A DNA stretch of 64,000 nt. Origin: Lingula anatina (Eukaryota > Brachiopoda > Lingulata > Lingulida > Lingulidae). The stretch is taken from contig NW_019773847.1 of assembly GCF_001039355.2 (NCBI RefSeq), positions 223,394-287,393 on the forward strand. The letters run 5' to 3'. This document shows, piece by piece, positions 60,081 through 64,000 of this stretch (positions are counted from its first letter, which is position 1; each line of letters opens with the position of its first letter). The notes beneath the pieces are model-generated. The model made no database searches and was not told the origin of the DNA. It saw only the letters and a list, made by a program, of their open reading frames with translations. A program made the translations under genes and the position numbers.

Positions 60081-61840
60081 GTGAGTGTACTAAGTTGAGT
60101 GACTGGATTGAACCTTTTAGTTTGTCTAAAGCAGTAAAACTTATAGCATCGGTGAGTGACTTTGGTGGTAACTGCTACAGTCCAGTGGGTTCTCGGAGCT
60201 CAACACGTTCATTTTACTGTTAATTTTACTGTGTCCCAAGAAGCCCGGACACCCAATCTAAGAAGCGATGCAAGAAGGAAACTGTTGTTAGTCGTAATAC
60301 TCTAAATGCACTCACACCTCTTTCATAACTAAACCAGAGTGAATGAGTTAATTTGCATCGGGTTTGCATCTGGTGAATAGTCAGGTTTTCCTTTAACACG
60401 TACCCCACCGTAATATAAATCTTTGATGTAACGATACTGTGGGTTAGTTACAGAGCATTTCTTCTGCAAATATAGATAAAATTGCTTCTGATACTCAGTA
60501 TGAATTGCTTGGTCCTCCTGTGTGTGAGCTTGGGTAAATTGTGGGTTATTTCACTTAAAAAGAGTATGAACGCATCCTTAAAGCTTTGCAGCATAGCACC
60601 TAGGAAGAAGGCCATGCTGCAGGAGGTGCTTGCCTTTTTACTGGGAACCCTATTTTCTTGTACCACCCTAGTCTGGATACCCACACCTGATATTATCCCA
60701 AGATACCTACAACAGTGGCCAACAGATTCTCCCTTCCCTACTAATTTTCTTTGCAAAAATGAGTTCTGTGCAGAAAAAATCTCCTCTCCCCCCCAAAAAA
60801 AACCCCCCAAAAAACAGAGGTCTATTGAATTAAGTAGTTAGAGTGAAGAAGAAATAAAGTTCTTCCAATTTTCCCCAAGATTGAGCTCCCCCGCCCCCCC
60901 CCCAAAAAAAAAAAAAATTAAAGATTAGTAGTAATAATAATAATGACTCTATATTCTGAAGTTTTTTAGTAGACTCCCCGTTTTCCTTAAGGCAAAATTC
61001 CAAAACTACCCTTGTGGAGTCGTGTCCCATGGTGTTATAATATTGGCCAGGAACAAAACTTAAAAATTCTTCTAGAAAGAAGACCCCCAACCATGAAATA
61101 TCTCAGTTTCCCACAGTTTTAACTTACTAGTACTAGATCAGAGGTGAAACAAAAGTGGTCATGATACAGCACAGAATGACTGGTGTAGTACAAAACTTGT
61201 TTAACCAATAGTAGAAAAGTGAGAAAACTCAGAAAGTGCAAATAGAATTTAAGAATGCAGTAGATTACATTACTTATGAATCTTTGCCAAAAGTCTTCTG
61301 ACCCACTGGCTTTTCTAGTCTTCTGTGTCTAATATTGAAAAGTGAAGTGAAACAAACATTTTAGGTATTGCTGCATTATTTTTCAAAACTTTAAACTTCC
61401 CAATAACCAATCTCCTGGCATCTTGGTTAATTTAGTCAACAAATATACAGTATCTGGTAAAAATTATCCTGTACAATGTTGTTGTGTGAAAACACTTTAA
61501 AAGCAGTTTTTAAAAGTTTGTATTAAAAAGGTTTATGGCTGATGTTTACAGCTGAAAGTTTGTATTAAAAGGTTTACTACCTGAGCAAATAAAAGCATAG
61601 AGTTGCAATGTAAAAAATTAAAAATGTTATGAGCTGGATAGAAACCCTTTTATGATAGACACTGCCATATTTTTTAACCTCTCAAGATAAATAGATTGAA
61701 TAGGAGTAAGATTTGTCCTAATAATGCCACTTGCCATCTCATGCAAGACTTGCAATTTTTTATTATGTACAGACACAGATGTGTCTGTACATATAGCCAT
61801 CATCTGCGTCTGTCGTTNTCAGAGTTTGGCTGGGGATATC
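60081..61840 (+). other. presumed intron of the 59969 gene, no exon recognised
   Basis: This is AT-rich sequence with C-rich runs (60789-60800 and 60891-60902) and AT-rich simple stretches. Open frames at 60448-60841 occur on both strands and carry no motif. A single N is at 61818. Confidence 0.35.
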
Positions 61841-61849
61841 ATTTCACGC

Positions 61850-62750
61850 AGTGATATTTGCCTGTCGCAGTTCATCACTATTTACCGGCTGAGGACCATA
61901 GTTATTAATTCTGTGAATTACTTTCGCCCACAGATTTTCAATTGGGTTAATATCTGGAGAGTTTGCAGGCCAGGGCAGTTGCTGAACCCGTTGGTTTTGA
62001 AGAAAAAACAGTGAATCTGCAGCCTCGATGTGGGGTTGCGCAGTCGTCTTGGTACACAAAGTTGTTCCTGAAGATGACTCTTACCAATCGAAGCATTGTT
62101 TGCAGTAGAATGTTTCTGTAGTAATCCTGGATGAGGTTGCCTCCTAGAAAAACCAATTGGTTCTGGGCACCAACATGAAATGCTCCCCAAACAGAGACGT
62201 TACCATCCCCTGCTTGCACCTAGGCAGTACACAATCATCGTTTTATGCCCCTCGTACGCGTCGGTGGACACGAATTCGACCCTAAAAAATCCATATCTGG
62301 CCTTATCACTGAAAACGACGTGATTCCAGTGTTTTGGCTGCAAACGCACGTGGTCCCCAGCCCATTGCAGTCGTCGCTGTATATGACCTGCTGTTAACAG
62401 TGGTTTCCCTACTGGCCTTTGTGCAAAATAACCGGCTTGCAGTAATCTCTTGTTCACGAGGGACCTTGAAACGGGCGTTTGAATGACATTCTGCCTCTCT
62501 TTTCTGAGGACACTGGTTGTCTTTGTACGACCAGCACGGCGTCCTCTGTCTCCTGTCTTCTTGGTGTGATACACGGACACCCTGGTCAAGGTATTAGAGT
62601 AGTTGCCCCTGTTGCAGGAATTCTTTGGAGGACTTCACAAACGGTTCCTGATAAATGTTGAATTACCTGGCAATGGCTGTCCGTTTCTGGCCATTTTCTC
62701 TGAGAGCAAGAATCCCATAGTAAGTTGCGTTGCTTAGCTGTCGTACCATA
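61850..62750 (-). pseudogene. Tc1-like transposase relic
   Basis: Read on the minus strand, the order is an N-terminal helix-turn-helix-like part (about 62750-62640; ILALRENGQKRTAIAR), then the catalytic core. The DDE triad can be traced: VVFSDKARYGFF (first Asp), FVYQDDCATPH (second Asp) and SPDINPIENLW (Glu), as in DD34E Tc1 transposases. At least three frame changes or stops break it. A VWGAFHVG motif lies between the first and second parts. Terminal repeats were not located. It is probably an insertion in the intron of the gene at 59969. Confidence 0.85.
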
Positions 62751-63029
62751 TCTTCACTAATGTACCTATCAAGATTGACCAAACCTATGCGTTTTTATAC
62801 AAGGGCAGAAATTACCGAAAAGACCACCCCTCACATTTCTGACCACAGAACATGCAACTGCATGCATCAATTTTTTCGAGAGTTGTGTGGTAATTAGGTA
62901 ACACACCTGGCTACACATGGAGTGACACCTCAGCTTTGGATTTAAAGTAGTTAGAGAGAAATTAAATATTTTGTAGATAATTTACTCGCAAAAAAATAAT
63001 ATTCCATATTAAGTGGTAACCCTGTAATT

Positions 63030-64000
63030 ACGATATGGGTTGTCGTACAATTTAGAGTCGGTTCAAATCCTAAACGTCAATCACCTTAGTGTTCAAAAGC
63101 GCATGATAAGATTTTACGAAGCAGAAATGTGCATATTAACTGGGACAAAGAGAACTGAAATATCCCACAAGACCGTTCGTTGTGACGTAGACTCCGCTGA
63201 GGCATATGTTGGTTTCTAAGTTGAACCTTTGTTGAAATGGGGATCGGAGCGTATCTTACATGTATTTGGTATTTTCCTGCAAAGTCAAAAGTTCTTTGAA
63301 CAGAAGCAAGGACATACAAAAGCGATATACTAGTTATAAAAAAGCGATTTCCTGCTTTTAACGAAGCAATGCTCAAACCGTTCACAAAGTTTATATAAAT
63401 AGCTTAATACATGTATAAGCCTCATACCTTTAAAACATCAAACGTTCAGCGGCCGATTTCACACCCAATTCTCGAAAAAAAATTCATCAAGGCAAGATCG
63501 TCTCTACTCCGCAGATAAAACCAATGTTTGAATGCTTCCAAGTACAGTTCACATGCTAAAGTCAAGTCATATTTACATTAAGTCTTGAAAATGATGTTTG
63601 TCCCAGGTAAGGTGTATAAGATGGCGCCCATCGAGAAAATGTCAGGTGATGTTGTTGCCATAAATAGTGCAGCGTCATAAAATATTTTCAGTTTCGCACC
63701 TCCATATTTTCAAAATTGCTTTCTTTGATCCAGGAATACGTGCTATTTCTATCTTAACATCAAGCCCTTATAAATGCCATATACAATTGTCCGTTCATTA
63801 CTAATATTTCAGTTATCAAAATTTGGTGATTTTGAGCGATATTCGTCTTATAATACACAATATTGCTAGGTTGACCCAAAGTGAACTTAGTCTATTGAAT
63901 GGTTTGAATGAAAGGCATACATCGGCAATGACATAATGCGTTTTGACAATGGAACCTTTGTGTGGTCGCTGCTGTACTAGACAAAGGGATGTACATGTCA
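63030..64000. repeat. R1 dispersed repeat, copy G (diverged)
   Basis: Positions 63035-63310 align with 19320-19600 (TTGTCGTACAATTTAGAGT; CAATCACCTTAGTGTTCAAA). Positions 63430-63900 align loosely with 1205-1800. It is the most diverged copy in the window and runs off the right edge. Confidence 0.6.

Noticed and set aside
60448-60841. Overlapping 119- and 120-codon frames on opposite strands
   Set aside because: There are no motifs or splice context. They lie in the presumed first intron of the MIA3-like gene.
1-64000. CRISPR arrays, bacterial operons, rRNA
   Set aside because: No regular spacer-repeat pattern, no tight gene clusters with ribosome-binding sites and no rRNA-like GC-rich blocks were seen. 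The window is eukaryotic.

Overview
The window looks like lophotrochozoan nuclear DNA, most likely from a bivalve mollusc. It is AT-rich, its genes are broken by many short GT-AG introns, and its intergenic DNA is packed with MITEs, Tc1 and Ty3 relics, a truncated LINE and a dispersed repeat family that I call R1. The organism call is inference from the gene families (HEPN-NACHT receptors, multi-BIR IAPs, an SLC26 transporter) and the repeat style. No species was identified.

Layout. Positions 1-2.6 kb are an R1 copy. Positions 2.8-6.7 kb on + hold the last eight exons of an SLC26 anion transporter, with an in-frame TAA inside its STAS region. Positions 7.9-14.1 kb on - hold NLR copy 1 (HEPN, CARD, NACHT, LRR), broken by a 5-base frameshift after the NACHT module. 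Positions 14.4-38.7 kb have no intact gene: they hold R1 copies at 15-18.9, 18.9-25.4, 28-28.8, 29.2-32.8 and 34-38.1 kb, interrupted by a LINE, several MITEs and a Tc1 relic. Positions 38.7-52.1 kb are a second copy of the NLR region. Positions 52.1-59.9 kb are mobile-element remnants (R1, a large MITE, a Ty3-type gag/protease relic, a 566-bp foldback). At 59.97-60.08 kb on + there is a secretory first exon resembling MIA3/TANGO1. At 61.8-62.8 kb on - lies a decayed Tc1 transposase, followed by another R1 copy.

The main result is NLR copy 2 (40489-51794, minus strand). Twelve exons can be joined with every splice phase consistent, giving a predicted 1963-residue protein with the order HEPN(DZIP3-like)-CARD-NACHT-LRR-BIR-BIR-BIR-UBA-RING. 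This is a complete NLR receptor fused in one reading frame to a complete three-BIR inhibitor-of-apoptosis E3 ligase. The LRR-to-BIR1 junction lies inside one uninterrupted 3.75-kb exon, so the fusion does not rest on splice guessing. Mammalian NAIP also joins BIR and NACHT-LRR, but with the BIRs first and without UBA or RING.

Comparison with copy 1 shows how the fusion could have arisen. The 3' flank of copy 1 (7.15-8.49 kb) reappears at 38.70-39.69 kb, beyond the RING exon. The IAP module therefore sits between the LRR end and the original downstream DNA of an ancestral NLR gene. The functional reading is inference: a sensor that oligomerises through NACHT and signals through CARD, with ubiquitin ligase activity on the same chain.
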